From contig NZ_PQVF01000008.1 in NCBI RefSeq assembly GCF_002920915.1, forward strand, positions 186,001 to 250,000: a stretch of DNA of 64,000 nucleotides. Direction: 5' to 3'. This document shows, piece after piece, positions 1 through 7,465 of the stretch (position 1 is its first letter; each line of letters starts with the position of its first letter). The notes under the pieces were generated by a model, which was given only the letters and a program-made list of their open reading frames with translations, was not told the origin of the DNA and searched no databases. The translations under genes and the position numbers were made by a program. The DNA comes from Solitalea longa (lineage in GTDB: Bacteria > Bacteroidota > Bacteroidia > Sphingobacteriales > Sphingobacteriaceae).

Positions 1-579
1 TTAGGCAGCGGAAAAGCACTTGAAACAAAAGTGGTCATCTGGTCGGCTGGAGTTAAAGGCGTTACCTTACCCGGAATAAACAAAGAGGTGATTGTTGGTG
101 GCAATCGATTTAAAGTAAATGTATTTAACCAGATTGAAGGCTACGATGACATTTTTGCGCTTGGCGATGTGGCGGCAATGATCACCGATGAGTTTCCTAA
201 AGGTCACCCGGGAGTTGCCCCTGCAGCGATACAACAAGGTCGACTATTTGCCAAAAACATTATTAAAAAGATAAACGATATTCCCATGGAGCCCTTTAAA
301 TACTTTGACAAAGGCTCAATGGCTACCGTTGGCAGAAACCGCGCAGTGGTTGATATGGGATTTATTCGTTTCCAGGGAACATTTGCCTGGTTTGTATGGA
401 TGTTTGTTCATTTGATGACTTTAGTTGGTTTCCGTAACCGGGTGGTGGTTTTTGTGAATTGGGTTTGGAGTTATTTCAGTTACGACCGGGGCACGCGATT
501 GATCATCAGAAGGTTTGAAAAAGAAGCAGCTCCATCCGCAGTAGACAGTCGGCATTACGCAGTAGATAGTCAGCATTAG
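1..579 (+). CDS. ndh: Type II NADH dehydrogenase (NDH-2), C-terminal part
   Basis: The reading frame is open from base 1, so the gene begins before the window; about 192 residues are visible. NDH-2 is a single-subunit FAD enzyme that passes electrons from NADH to quinone at the inner face of the membrane without pumping protons. The visible part has the VIWSAGVKG segment that follows the NAD domain, the FAD-binding ALGDVA motif, the conserved HPGVAPAAIQQG segment, and a hydrophobic, Trp-rich C-terminus (FAWFVWMFVHLMTL) that would dock on the membrane. The last 14 or so codons are translated from a 21-nt tandem repeat that supplies the stop codon, so the protein tail is repeat-derived rather than family sequence. 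The family call is firm. Confidence 0.9.
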   Translation, partial: LGSGKALETKVVIWSAGVKGVTLPGINKEVIVGGNRFKVNVFNQIEGYDDIFALGDVAAMITDEFPKGHPGVAPAAIQQGRLFAKNIIKKINDIPMEPFKYFDKGSMATVGRNRAVVDMGFIRFQGTFAWFVWMFVHLMTLVGFRNRVVVFVNWVWSYFSYDRGTRLIIRRFEKEAAPSAVDSRHYAVDSQH

Positions 580-619
580 GCAGACTGAGTATTGGAGACT
601 GGAGAATGGAGACTGGGAA
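538..619 (+). repeat. Short tandem repeat at the end of ndh
   Basis: Two 21-nt units (538-558 and 559-579) differ at three positions. A third, partial unit starting GCAGACTGAG follows. Then comes a second low-complexity stretch built on GGAGACTGG-like words up to about 619. The ndh stop codon (577-579) lies inside unit two. Confidence 0.7.
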
Positions 620-641
620 CTAAAGACGATTGACTACAAAC

Positions 642-1502
642 ATGAGCAACACTCCTTTAAAATTAATAGAATGCCCTCGTGATGCGATGCAGGGAATTGA
701 GGAATTTATTCCTACTAAATTAAAAGCTGAATATATTAACAAACTGTTGAAGGTTGGATTCGATACCATTGACTTCGGCAGTTTTGTTTCACCTAAAGCG
801 ATTCCTCAGATGAAAGATACTCGTGAGGTGCTGAAATTGCTCGATCTAAGTTCTACCCGATCAAAACTATTGGCGATAATTGCCAATTTAAGAGGCGCTG
901 AAGAAGCCGTTCTCCATCCGGAGATCACTTACCTCGGATTTCCATTTTCGATCTCAGAAACATTCCAACAACGAAATACAAACAGTTCTATAGCTGAAGC
1001 CTTTGATACCGTTCAGCAAATTCAATCGCTTTGTATAAAAAATAGTAAAGAACTTGTCATTTACATCTCCATGGGCTTTGGTAATCCATATGGCGATGAA
1101 TGGGACGCCGACATTCTTTCTAAATGGGTGAAAGAAATGAGCCGTATTGGGGTGAAAATTATAGCCTTATCGGATACTATCGGTGTTTCCAATCCCCAAA
1201 ACATTGACTATCTGTTTAAAAACGTAACGAATGACCACCCTAAAATAGAATTAGGCGTTCACCTCCACTCTACCCCGACTACACGATTGGAAAAAATCGA
1301 TGCAGCCTGGCAAGCCGGTTGCCGAAGATTTGATTCAGCATTAAAGGGATATGGAGGCTGCCCGATGGCCAAAGACGAGCTCACAGGAAATATCTCCACT
1401 GAAAGCATACTTTCCTACTTGAATGACCAACAAATCAATACCGGGCTTAATATGGATTATTGGACAGAGGCTATGGAGTTCTCCAATCATATCTTTCATT
1501 AA
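642..1502 (+). CDS. mvaB: Hydroxymethylglutaryl-CoA lyase
   Basis: This cytosolic TIM-barrel enzyme splits HMG-CoA into acetyl-CoA and acetoacetate, the last step of leucine breakdown. The ATG at 642 gives 286 residues. A TTG 12 nt upstream is in frame but adds only four residues, so ATG was chosen. Catalytic features are present: the N-terminal CPRD (Arg13, Asp14), the metal-binding HLH (His207, His209), and the HMG-lyase signature loop with Cys240. That loop reads GGCPMA, where most homologues have an aromatic residue in place of Met. The length is normal for the family. No other leucine-degradation gene is adjacent, so it appears to be a stand-alone gene. Confidence 0.9.
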   Translation: MSNTPLKLIECPRDAMQGIEEFIPTKLKAEYINKLLKVGFDTIDFGSFVSPKAIPQMKDTREVLKLLDLSSTRSKLLAIIANLRGAEEAVLHPEITYLGFPFSISETFQQRNTNSSIAEAFDTVQQIQSLCIKNSKELVIYISMGFGNPYGDEWDADILSKWVKEMSRIGVKIIALSDTIGVSNPQNIDYLFKNVTNDHPKIELGVHLHSTPTTRLEKIDAAWQAGCRRFDSALKGYGGCPMAKDELTGNISTESILSYLNDQQINTGLNMDYWTEAMEFSNHIFH

Positions 1503-1520
1503 ACCACCCGCAAGCCGGCA

Positions 1521-2291
1521 TTACAAGTTTTCGTACCAATTTAAAATATGATCGGCTACCTTTTCCCAGCCCGGTTCTCCGCATATAAAATGACTTTTAT
1601 CGTCAAAAATCTTCAGATCTACCTTGCTAGCCTTATCTGAATATTTGTTAGCCAGTGTTTTGGTAAGCGAAGCAGGGAATATATGATCATTACCACCTCC
1701 TATAAATAATAAAGGTGCATGAGGTCGATTAAAATTTATGTTTGAGAATGAGTTTAATACCAGTTCGCGACTTACCTTATAGCTTTCGGGTACAGCAACT
1801 CGATCAAACGCCTTGGGTCTTTCGCTTTCGGGCAAAGTATTAAAAAACCGTGTGTTGTACCATTCTCCACTACCCATAAAGTAATCAGTACTTGAAAAGA
1901 AACCGAAAGCAGAAATAACTGACTTTAACGTTGTAAACGGTGGAAATACATTTTTTGGTGGAGCGCCATCTATACTAACACCGGCTGCAGCTTTACCCAT
2001 TTCCACTAATTTCATAGTTGCCATTCCGGCCATAGAATGACCTACCACCAATGGCTTTTCCGGCAGCCGGTCGATAATTTTGGCGATGTTATTAACCACA
2101 TCAACAAAGCCTGTTTTAGTAAGATCAGGATGAACTTTGCTTCGCAGTTCAGCAGGGCTTCCTTCATGTCCCGGATTGGCCGGGGTATAAACGGTATATC
2201 CTTTTTGCTCATAGTAGCCTTTCCAATCAGTCCAGCTTGTATTGTTTACAAAATTGCCATGAATAAGAATAATCGATTTAGATTTTGCCAT
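1521..2291 (-). CDS. Alpha/beta hydrolase
   Basis: This is a 256-residue cytosolic alpha/beta-hydrolase without a signal peptide. The oxyanion-hole region HGNFVNNTSW comes first. The nucleophile elbow GHSMAG places Ser86, with a likely Asp202 (GGNDH) and His234 (KSHF) completing the triad. The substrate cannot be told from sequence; relatives act as esterases or lipases on small molecules. The gene converges on the HMG-CoA lyase gene with an 18-nt gap and is followed upstream by a 400-nt gene-free region. Confidence 0.8.
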   Translation of the reverse strand: MAKSKSIILIHGNFVNNTSWTDWKGYYEQKGYTVYTPANPGHEGSPAELRSKVHPDLTKTGFVDVVNNIAKIIDRLPEKPLVVGHSMAGMATMKLVEMGKAAAGVSIDGAPPKNVFPPFTTLKSVISAFGFFSSTDYFMGSGEWYNTRFFNTLPESERPKAFDRVAVPESYKVSRELVLNSFSNINFNRPHAPLLFIGGGNDHIFPASLTKTLANKYSDKASKVDLKIFDDKSHFICGEPGWEKVADHILNWYENL

Positions 2292-2694
2292 AGTAGTTGA
2301 GTGTTATGATTTAATAGGGGTCTTTTAAAAATTCATTGATTTTTGTTTAGGCCTGCTTAATAAACTATATATTTTATTTCTAATTGCTTATAAATTCAAT
2401 AAATTACAACTTATAATCCAAAATTCTAATAGTTAACAATAAAATAACAAAAAATAAATACAATTTTCACTCTGAATAGATTTAGATGCAAGGCATTTAC
2501 AAAATACAAACAAAAAAAACCAACAAATAATAGAAATATTCAAAAATATCTATTGAACTTATTTATCTATAACGAGTATTTACAGTGAATTTCAGATCAA
2601 ATATTTCAATCATATGAAATAGTTGAATGAAACAATTTAAAAAGAGAACATTTTAGGTATCATAAGAAACAGTGATTAAGTTCTTTCTTATAAT
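2292..2694. other. Gene-free AT-rich interval
   Basis: About 400 bases between two minus-strand genes. It is very AT-rich, with no open frame of useful length on either strand, no convincing hairpin and no recognisable RNA gene. It presumably carries the promoter of the hydrolase gene and the 3' end of the SDR transcript. Confidence 0.6.
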
Positions 2695-3543
2695 TTATTC
2701 ATTTGAATTTGGAGACAGCTCTCCAAACCAATAAGCAGCAGTTACTCCTCCATCCATTAAAAAATCACTTCCTGTAATAAATCCACCCTCCTGTCCCATT
2801 AGCAAGGCCGCCACATTCGCCACCTCATCCGGAGTACCGGCTCGTCCTGCTGCACTCACATTAATCGTTCGTCTATATCCTTCTCCTCGGGGACCCCTTA
2901 ACTCATCATTGGCCAGTGGTGTAATTATAATTCCAGGACTTATGGCATTTATCCGAGCCCCACGTTTGCCCCAGCGAACAGCCTCAGCCATTACGCGAAG
3001 GGAATTTCCTCTTTTAGAAATTTGATAAGCCTGGAGTGGATCTTTTATCTGATCGGGCTTAAGCATATCAAGCGCAAGCAATTCTTCAACAGGTGTAACG
3101 GCCAGTAAACGATTTTGTTCAGCTGTTAAAGCGGGCAAACGGTGACCTGATTGTGAGGAAATAACCAACCCACTACCACCCTCGGCAATAACATTACCGA
3201 ACTCTTCGAGCACAAGAGCGGTTCCGTATAAATCAACTTTTAAAATAGTTTCGGGCGAAGCCTGAGAAGGAGAAACTCCTGCAGTATGGATAAGTCCTGT
3301 GATTTGACCAATTGCTGCTGCATTTTTTATCAGGGCTTGAACCGATTCCCGAGAGGAAACATCCACTATAGCTGTGCTTATTTTGAATCCGGCATCATAT
3401 AATACTTTGGCTGCAGCTGCACTGTTTTCCGGCCGTATATCCGCTAACAGAATGTGCTTTCCAACGCCCACCCGACGTGCTATAGCCTGACCAATTGAAC
3501 CCGCGCCTAAAACAACGATCACATTTTCTGACTTTACAATCAT
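2695..3543 (-). CDS. Short-chain dehydrogenase/reductase (SDR)
   Basis: A 282-residue NAD(P)-dependent oxidoreductase with a Rossmann fold. The nucleotide-binding turn reads GAGSIGQA rather than the classical TGxxxGIG. The active site has a Ser (VISSQSG) and the YQISK Tyr/Lys pair. The C-terminus has the usual GSDFLMDGGV. The ATG at 3543 was chosen over a TTG two codons upstream. It lies 18 nt downstream of a small membrane-protein gene and near a VOC-domain gene, so the three may be co-transcribed. The substrate is unknown; homologues are often annotated only as SDR oxidoreductases. Confidence 0.85.
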   Translation of the reverse strand: MIVKSENVIVVLGAGSIGQAIARRVGVGKHILLADIRPENSAAAAKVLYDAGFKISTAIVDVSSRESVQALIKNAAAIGQITGLIHTAGVSPSQASPETILKVDLYGTALVLEEFGNVIAEGGSGLVISSQSGHRLPALTAEQNRLLAVTPVEELLALDMLKPDQIKDPLQAYQISKRGNSLRVMAEAVRWGKRGARINAISPGIIITPLANDELRGPRGEGYRRTINVSAAGRAGTPDEVANVAALLMGQEGGFITGSDFLMDGGVTAAYWFGELSPNSNE

Positions 3544-3561
3544 AAACAACTATTTAAACGC

Positions 3562-3915
3562 TTAGCTAATGGAGTTTTTGCTTTGAAAATAAGCCGATGA
3601 TTTAGGTAAAAACAAAAGCACCGCCACTAATATTAGAAACACAATATGGGTAATTAATTCAGCTGTTGAATGAGATGCACTTAATATTACGTGAAACAAC
3701 AACCAGGCGATGGCCAGCCACCTTGCCCAATTAATTCTGCAAAGTAAAAGCACGCCGCAAATCACAGCTAAAAGGCGAACAGAAAATATCCAGATCGCTT
3801 CTCTTGACATAAAATTAGACCCGTTGAAATCACTTCTATGATAGATCAAACCTATAGATCCGGTAAGTATAAACAGTACAGCAACAATGATAACAGGAAT
3901 TGGTATTTTTTTCAT
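3562..3915 (-). CDS. Small four-helix membrane protein, unknown function
   Basis: 117 residues, almost entirely hydrophobic, with four likely transmembrane helices: near residues 6-24, 40-60, 63-80 and 88-104. There is no signal peptidase site and no catalytic motif. The protein is not assigned to a family here. It sits between the SDR gene (18 nt) and the VOC gene (9 nt) in a tight minus-strand group, which suggests a shared transcript but says little about function. Confidence 0.7.
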   Translation of the reverse strand: MKKIPIPVIIVAVLFILTGSIGLIYHRSDFNGSNFMSREAIWIFSVRLLAVICGVLLLCRINWARWLAIAWLLFHVILSASHSTAELITHIVFLILVAVLLFLPKSSAYFQSKNSIS

Positions 3916-3924
3916 TTATACGGA

Positions 3925-4314
3925 TTAGATATTCGTTTCAATCAGCCAATGATGACCAAACGGGTCCTGAATACTTCCCTGCCGGTAGCCATAATCATAG
4001 TCTTGGGCCGGACTTAAAAGGATGGCCCCAGCCTGCAGCGCTTTATTTATTACAACGTCTACATCGTTAACAAAGAGTCCAATGAGAGCTGTTACGCCCT
4101 TTGCTTCAACCGGCGTTAGTTGAGCTTTAAACGACCGTTCTTCATGTAAGTGAAAAAGAACGCCATCAAATGAAAGTTCAGCAACATGAATGCTTCCATC
4201 ATCATTAAGCCATGATCTAAGCACAACGGCATCAAATGCTTTTGAATAAAAAGAAATATCTGTTACACCTCCAGGAATGAACAGTTGGGGTGCAAAAAAA
4301 GGTTTGACAGTCAT
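3925..4314 (-). CDS. VOC (glyoxalase/PhnB-like) family protein
   Basis: 129 residues with the vicinal-oxygen-chelate fold pattern. It starts with a PQLFIPGGVTDISFY segment and ends with DPFGHHWLIETNI, the usual C-terminal metal-site strand (His and Glu). Members are glyoxalases, dioxygenases or resistance proteins; PhnB/YdeM-like members have unknown substrates. No catalytic role can be assigned. It is the first gene of the small minus-strand group that includes the 117-residue membrane protein and the SDR. Confidence 0.75.
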   Translation of the reverse strand: MTVKPFFAPQLFIPGGVTDISFYSKAFDAVVLRSWLNDDGSIHVAELSFDGVLFHLHEERSFKAQLTPVEAKGVTALIGLFVNDVDVVINKALQAGAILLSPAQDYDYGYRQGSIQDPFGHHWLIETNI

Positions 4315-4429
4315 TCTATATTCTTTACAATTTGAATTAAACTACTTTAAAGCTCAAGGTTACTTATCAATAAAAACCTTGCCTACTATAAAGTTATTAA
4401 TTTGATTGAAAGAACTACATTGTGAGAGC

Positions 4430-5143
4430 TTACCGCTTCTTTCCAGCCCTAACAATTATCTCGGAACCTTCTGCCAGCATTACTGACACCGGTTTTTGAT
4501 CAGTTAAAAAAGAAAACTCCTGACCATAAACAGCAGCAAAATCAACATTAATTGAATGGTCATTTACCTTGTACATTTGCCATTTAGGGTGCTCCACACC
4601 GTATTCAGAAGTCTTTGATTCGCTCAGTTTTGTATATCCCCAATAATGTTCCGTTATAAATTCTTCTTCTGAATTTACCCCCAAATCAAGTGGAGTTTGC
4701 TGGGCACTAATATTAAATTGATTCCAACCGTTTTTCTTCCATTTATACTCCACATGTAATTGATCTCCCAAGGTTTCCCATTTATGAAACATGGGCAATG
4801 TCTCATACTTCTCTCCGTAAATGGTATTGGCAACAAAGGTTAAGGCATATTTAGGAACTAATTCCTTTATAAACGTAACTCCACGTTTCCATTGACCGTT
4901 TTCTTTGTATCTGACATAAAAACGCAGGTTAACTTCTTCAAAATTGGAATGAAACGGAATTCGAAATCCTTTTAAACGGGTGTTTTCAAACTTAAAACCA
5001 ACTAAACTCACGTAACAGGTATCATTCCATAAATCAAGTTCGGTTCTATTGGGTAAGAATTTCTGCAATAAGCTCTTATCAATGGCGTAGTTTGCAATGG
5101 CTAGTTTCCGCCATTCTGCGGTTAAAAATTCAGATGCTTTCAT
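4430..5143 (-). CDS. DUF2071 (YqjF-like) protein
   Basis: A 237-residue soluble protein. The N-terminal TAEWRKLAIANYAIDKSLL, the CYVSLVGFKFENTRLKGFRIP segment and the later EEVNLRFYVRY are typical of the DUF2071/YqjF family. That family adopts an acetoacetate-decarboxylase-like beta-fold, but its enzymatic role is unknown. It has no signal peptide and appears to be a single-gene unit, transcribed away from the AdoMet-decarboxylase-like gene. The family call is fairly sure; the function is open. Confidence 0.75.
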   Translation of the reverse strand: MKASEFLTAEWRKLAIANYAIDKSLLQKFLPNRTELDLWNDTCYVSLVGFKFENTRLKGFRIPFHSNFEEVNLRFYVRYKENGQWKRGVTFIKELVPKYALTFVANTIYGEKYETLPMFHKWETLGDQLHVEYKWKKNGWNQFNISAQQTPLDLGVNSEEEFITEHYWGYTKLSESKTSEYGVEHPKWQMYKVNDHSINVDFAAVYGQEFSFLTDQKPVSVMLAEGSEIIVRAGKKR

Positions 5144-5278
5144 AAATGCTCGCAGCTAACTTTAAATCTTAAATTGTTTAAACTGTTGAGATGTGCAATT
5201 CGTCTTTCAGGACGAATTTATCAATTTACTCTGAACCGTTTAACCTTCTTTTCATTAAGTTTATATAAAACCAGAAAG

Positions 5279-5635
5279 ATGAAAGACCTTGCTCCTCAGA
5301 TTTTCAGAAAACGACTTTTGATCGAAGGCTTTTTTACAACTGAAGTCAGCGAAAACACACTGATCGATTTTTTCAGGTTCATTACCCAAAATCTACAACT
5401 CAGAACTTATGGAGAGCCGATCATTCATTCTACTGGTGGTTTAGGCAAAGAAGAAAACCAGGGTTACGATGCCTTTGTACCTTTAATTGATTCAGGGATC
5501 TATATAGCGGTTTGGTCTGGTTATAAGTTTCTTTCGATGATCATTTACACCTGTGCCGAATTCGACGAACAGATTGCCCTTTCAAAAACTCAAAGCTTTT
5601 TCGAAATGACCGCTATTGAGCATTCATTATTCTAA
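5279..5635 (+). CDS. Divergent S-adenosylmethionine decarboxylase-like protein
   Basis: 118 residues from the ATG at 5279; the open frame extends upstream, but that part looks non-coding. The order of motifs matches the pyruvoyl-dependent SpeD fold. A DSG segment (Ser72) stands where bacterial SpeD has the self-cleaving ESH, and an IYTC segment with Cys92 stands where SpeD has FTC. The Ser-to-Cys distance is 20 residues, as in Thermotoga SpeD (Ser63, Cys83). The His five residues after the Ser (His68 there) is Ala77 here, and ESH has become DSG. Similar proteins in Bacteroidota are usually annotated as AdoMet decarboxylase. Whether this one self-processes, and on what substrate it acts, is unknown. 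No polyamine gene is adjacent. Confidence 0.65.
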   Translation: MKDLAPQIFRKRLLIEGFFTTEVSENTLIDFFRFITQNLQLRTYGEPIIHSTGGLGKEENQGYDAFVPLIDSGIYIAVWSGYKFLSMIIYTCAEFDEQIALSKTQSFFEMTAIEHSLF

Positions 5636-5798
5636 CATTCTAGTCCGCAAACTACTCTTCAAAACAGGTGTTTAATGTTTTAAAAATTGATTTTCGTCAT
5701 TTTTGAATGTTACACTTTTTATTATCTTGCCAGAGCTATTAACTACTGATTAATAGAAAGCTATATAACTTCTGATCGTTAAATTAACCTTTTTAAAG

Positions 5799-6065
5799 AT
5801 GCCACAAAGTAGAAGTAGAAAGAAAAACCACGGATATCATCCTCATCGTAACCATCAAGGACAATCATCAGTAATGCATTCGTCAACAAGCGCACCGGTT
5901 AGAAAAAACACTGAATTATTTTTTGCCTCTTTCTTTGGATTTATGGGCGTTGTAATAGGCTTCTTTATGTTCGACAACCATTGGGCTGCCGTTTTAGGAG
6001 GTGCTGTTATTGGCGCTGCAATCGGCTATTTTATTGGCCGATTGGTTACCAGGGCAAGAGCTTAA
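5799..6065 (+). CDS. Small glycine-zipper membrane protein
   Basis: 88 residues. The first 40 are basic and polar, rich in Arg, Lys, His, Ser and Gln. Two hydrophobic helices follow, near residues 44-58 and 62-84. The second carries a glycine-zipper pattern (GGAVIGAAIGYFIG), which favours close helix packing. It is unlike any enzyme. The ATG sits after an AT-rich leader. The function is unknown; the highly basic N-terminal tail would stay in the cytoplasm. Confidence 0.6.
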   Translation: MPQSRSRKKNHGYHPHRNHQGQSSVMHSSTSAPVRKNTELFFASFFGFMGVVIGFFMFDNHWAAVLGGAVIGAAIGYFIGRLVTRARA

Positions 6066-6082
6066 GTTTTAAATTGACATAC

Positions 6083-6187
6083 GGTTGGATTGTTAAATTG
6101 CATTATTGCTCTATTGATTTATTGTTAAATATTAAGCATTTAACTCCCTTTAACACTAGAACAATTTAGCCATTTAACAATCTAACC
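6083..6187. repeat. Long-range inverted repeat between convergent genes
   Basis: The arms 6083-6100 and 6170-6187 are inverted copies matching at 16 of 18 positions, separated by 69 nt that contain further TTAAAT/ATTTAA words. It lies between two genes whose 3' ends face each other, so it could end transcription from both sides, although neither arm is followed by a clean U-run. Confidence 0.5.
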
Positions 6188-6190
6188 TGT

Positions 6191-7348
6191 TTACTTCACC
6201 CTATCCTTATACCTCAAAAACCAATTCTCAAACCAATATTTGGAGATGTAGGAAACAGCAATTACTCCAGTCGAAATTATTCCATAGAACAATATGGTTG
6301 ATGTAAGCGGAGATAATCCAACAAGGTGCTTTTTGAGCACTAAAATCACCCCGAAAATTACCAGCATTTGGTACATGTAAATTCCATAGGAAACATCGCC
6401 TAAGGAGTTCAGCCACTTTTTATCAAACTTAAACCAGGCAATTGGATTTAAAGCGGTATTTAAGATCAGCCATAGAAAGAGCGTGTACAAAATCAAATTT
6501 GAAAGTAGCGGAGTATTAAACAGGTAACCTGAAATGGCACCTAATGCAGTTTCTGAATTAACCAGTTCCAAATGAAAAGCCAATCGCAAAACGATCAATC
6601 CATAGCCGATAACCTGAATTGAGTGTGTAAATATCTTCCAATTTGAAAACGTCTTGGTTCCGTGAAAGACATAATAAGCACCGATTCCGCCAATGGCCAT
6701 TGCTTCAAACTTTAAAGTGTCTATCACCTGTTGTATTATTGATAGTGTTGATCCTTGTTCGATATTCATAAATTGAAAAAGGAATACCAAAGCTGTTTTA
6801 ATCAGAATGATCAGCCAAAAAAGCATTAACATATGCCTGCGAAAGAACTTCATCAATGGCGCCCAAATAATGTAAAACCATTCCTCTACCCCAATAGACC
6901 ATAAAGGCTCCAACAAGCTGCTTCCGAATAAAATATTAACTAAAAAAGGAAAGAACAAAAGATACATCCACCACACCTGACCGGGCTGAAAAGGCATTTC
7001 ATAAGCAAAACCTATTACTTTAAGTGCAGCCGGCACTAACCAAACACCAATAACTATTAACAAAAAATAAAGCGGCCAAATGCGTACCACCCGACGCCAA
7101 TAAAAGCCCTTCACACTTATATCACCCTGTTCTTTATCTTCTTTGAGCAATAAGTAGCTGATTAAAAAACCACTAAGCACAAAAAAGAAAGACACCGCTG
7201 TACTCCCATTCCTGAATAGTGAATATTCCTCGAGGTTAAATAGTGAGTATTTTCTTCGGATGGTTTCGGTATGATGCATTAAAACCAAATAGGCAGCAAA
7301 AAAACGCAGGGCACTTAAGCCGGGAAAGTATTTAATGGTTTTCGACAT
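6191..7348 (-). CDS. Acyltransferase family 3 (OafA-like) membrane protein
   Basis: 385 residues from the ATG at 7348; the 14 codons upstream do not resemble the family. The start MSKTIKYFPGLSALRFFAA with VLMHH gives the conserved His of the acyltransferase-3 fold. SIGVEEWFYIIW is another family hallmark. About ten transmembrane helices span the chain. Members add acetyl or other acyl groups to surface polysaccharides, lipopolysaccharide or secreted glycans from the cytoplasmic membrane. No glycan-synthesis gene is adjacent, so the acceptor is unknown. The gene stands alone between an inverted repeat and a terminator. Confidence 0.85.
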   Translation of the reverse strand: MSKTIKYFPGLSALRFFAAYLVLMHHTETIRRKYSLFNLEEYSLFRNGSTAVSFFFVLSGFLISYLLLKEDKEQGDISVKGFYWRRVVRIWPLYFLLIVIGVWLVPAALKVIGFAYEMPFQPGQVWWMYLLFFPFLVNILFGSSLLEPLWSIGVEEWFYIIWAPLMKFFRRHMLMLFWLIILIKTALVFLFQFMNIEQGSTLSIIQQVIDTLKFEAMAIGGIGAYYVFHGTKTFSNWKIFTHSIQVIGYGLIVLRLAFHLELVNSETALGAISGYLFNTPLLSNLILYTLFLWLILNTALNPIAWFKFDKKWLNSLGDVSYGIYMYQMLVIFGVILVLKKHLVGLSPLTSTILFYGIISTGVIAVSYISKYWFENWFLRYKDRVK

Positions 7349-7411
7349 AGTTACGCCGACAAAGATGTTAATTGTAACCGCTACAAGCAAGTGTATAGAA
7401 CAGATACCAAA

Positions 7412-7443
7412 ACAAAAGCCTTCAGTTAAAACTAAAGGCTTTA
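7412..7443 (-). terminator. Terminator after the GH13 lipoprotein gene
   Basis: The arms AAAGCCTT (7415-7422) and AAGGCTTT (7435-7442) pair over 8 bp, with a further 3 bp after one mismatch. On the minus strand the hairpin is followed by TTTTGTTTT. It closes starch locus part 1, 23 nt past the stop codon of the amylase gene. Confidence 0.7.
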
Positions 7444-7465
7444 TAAGGTTTGATGATCAATTGTA

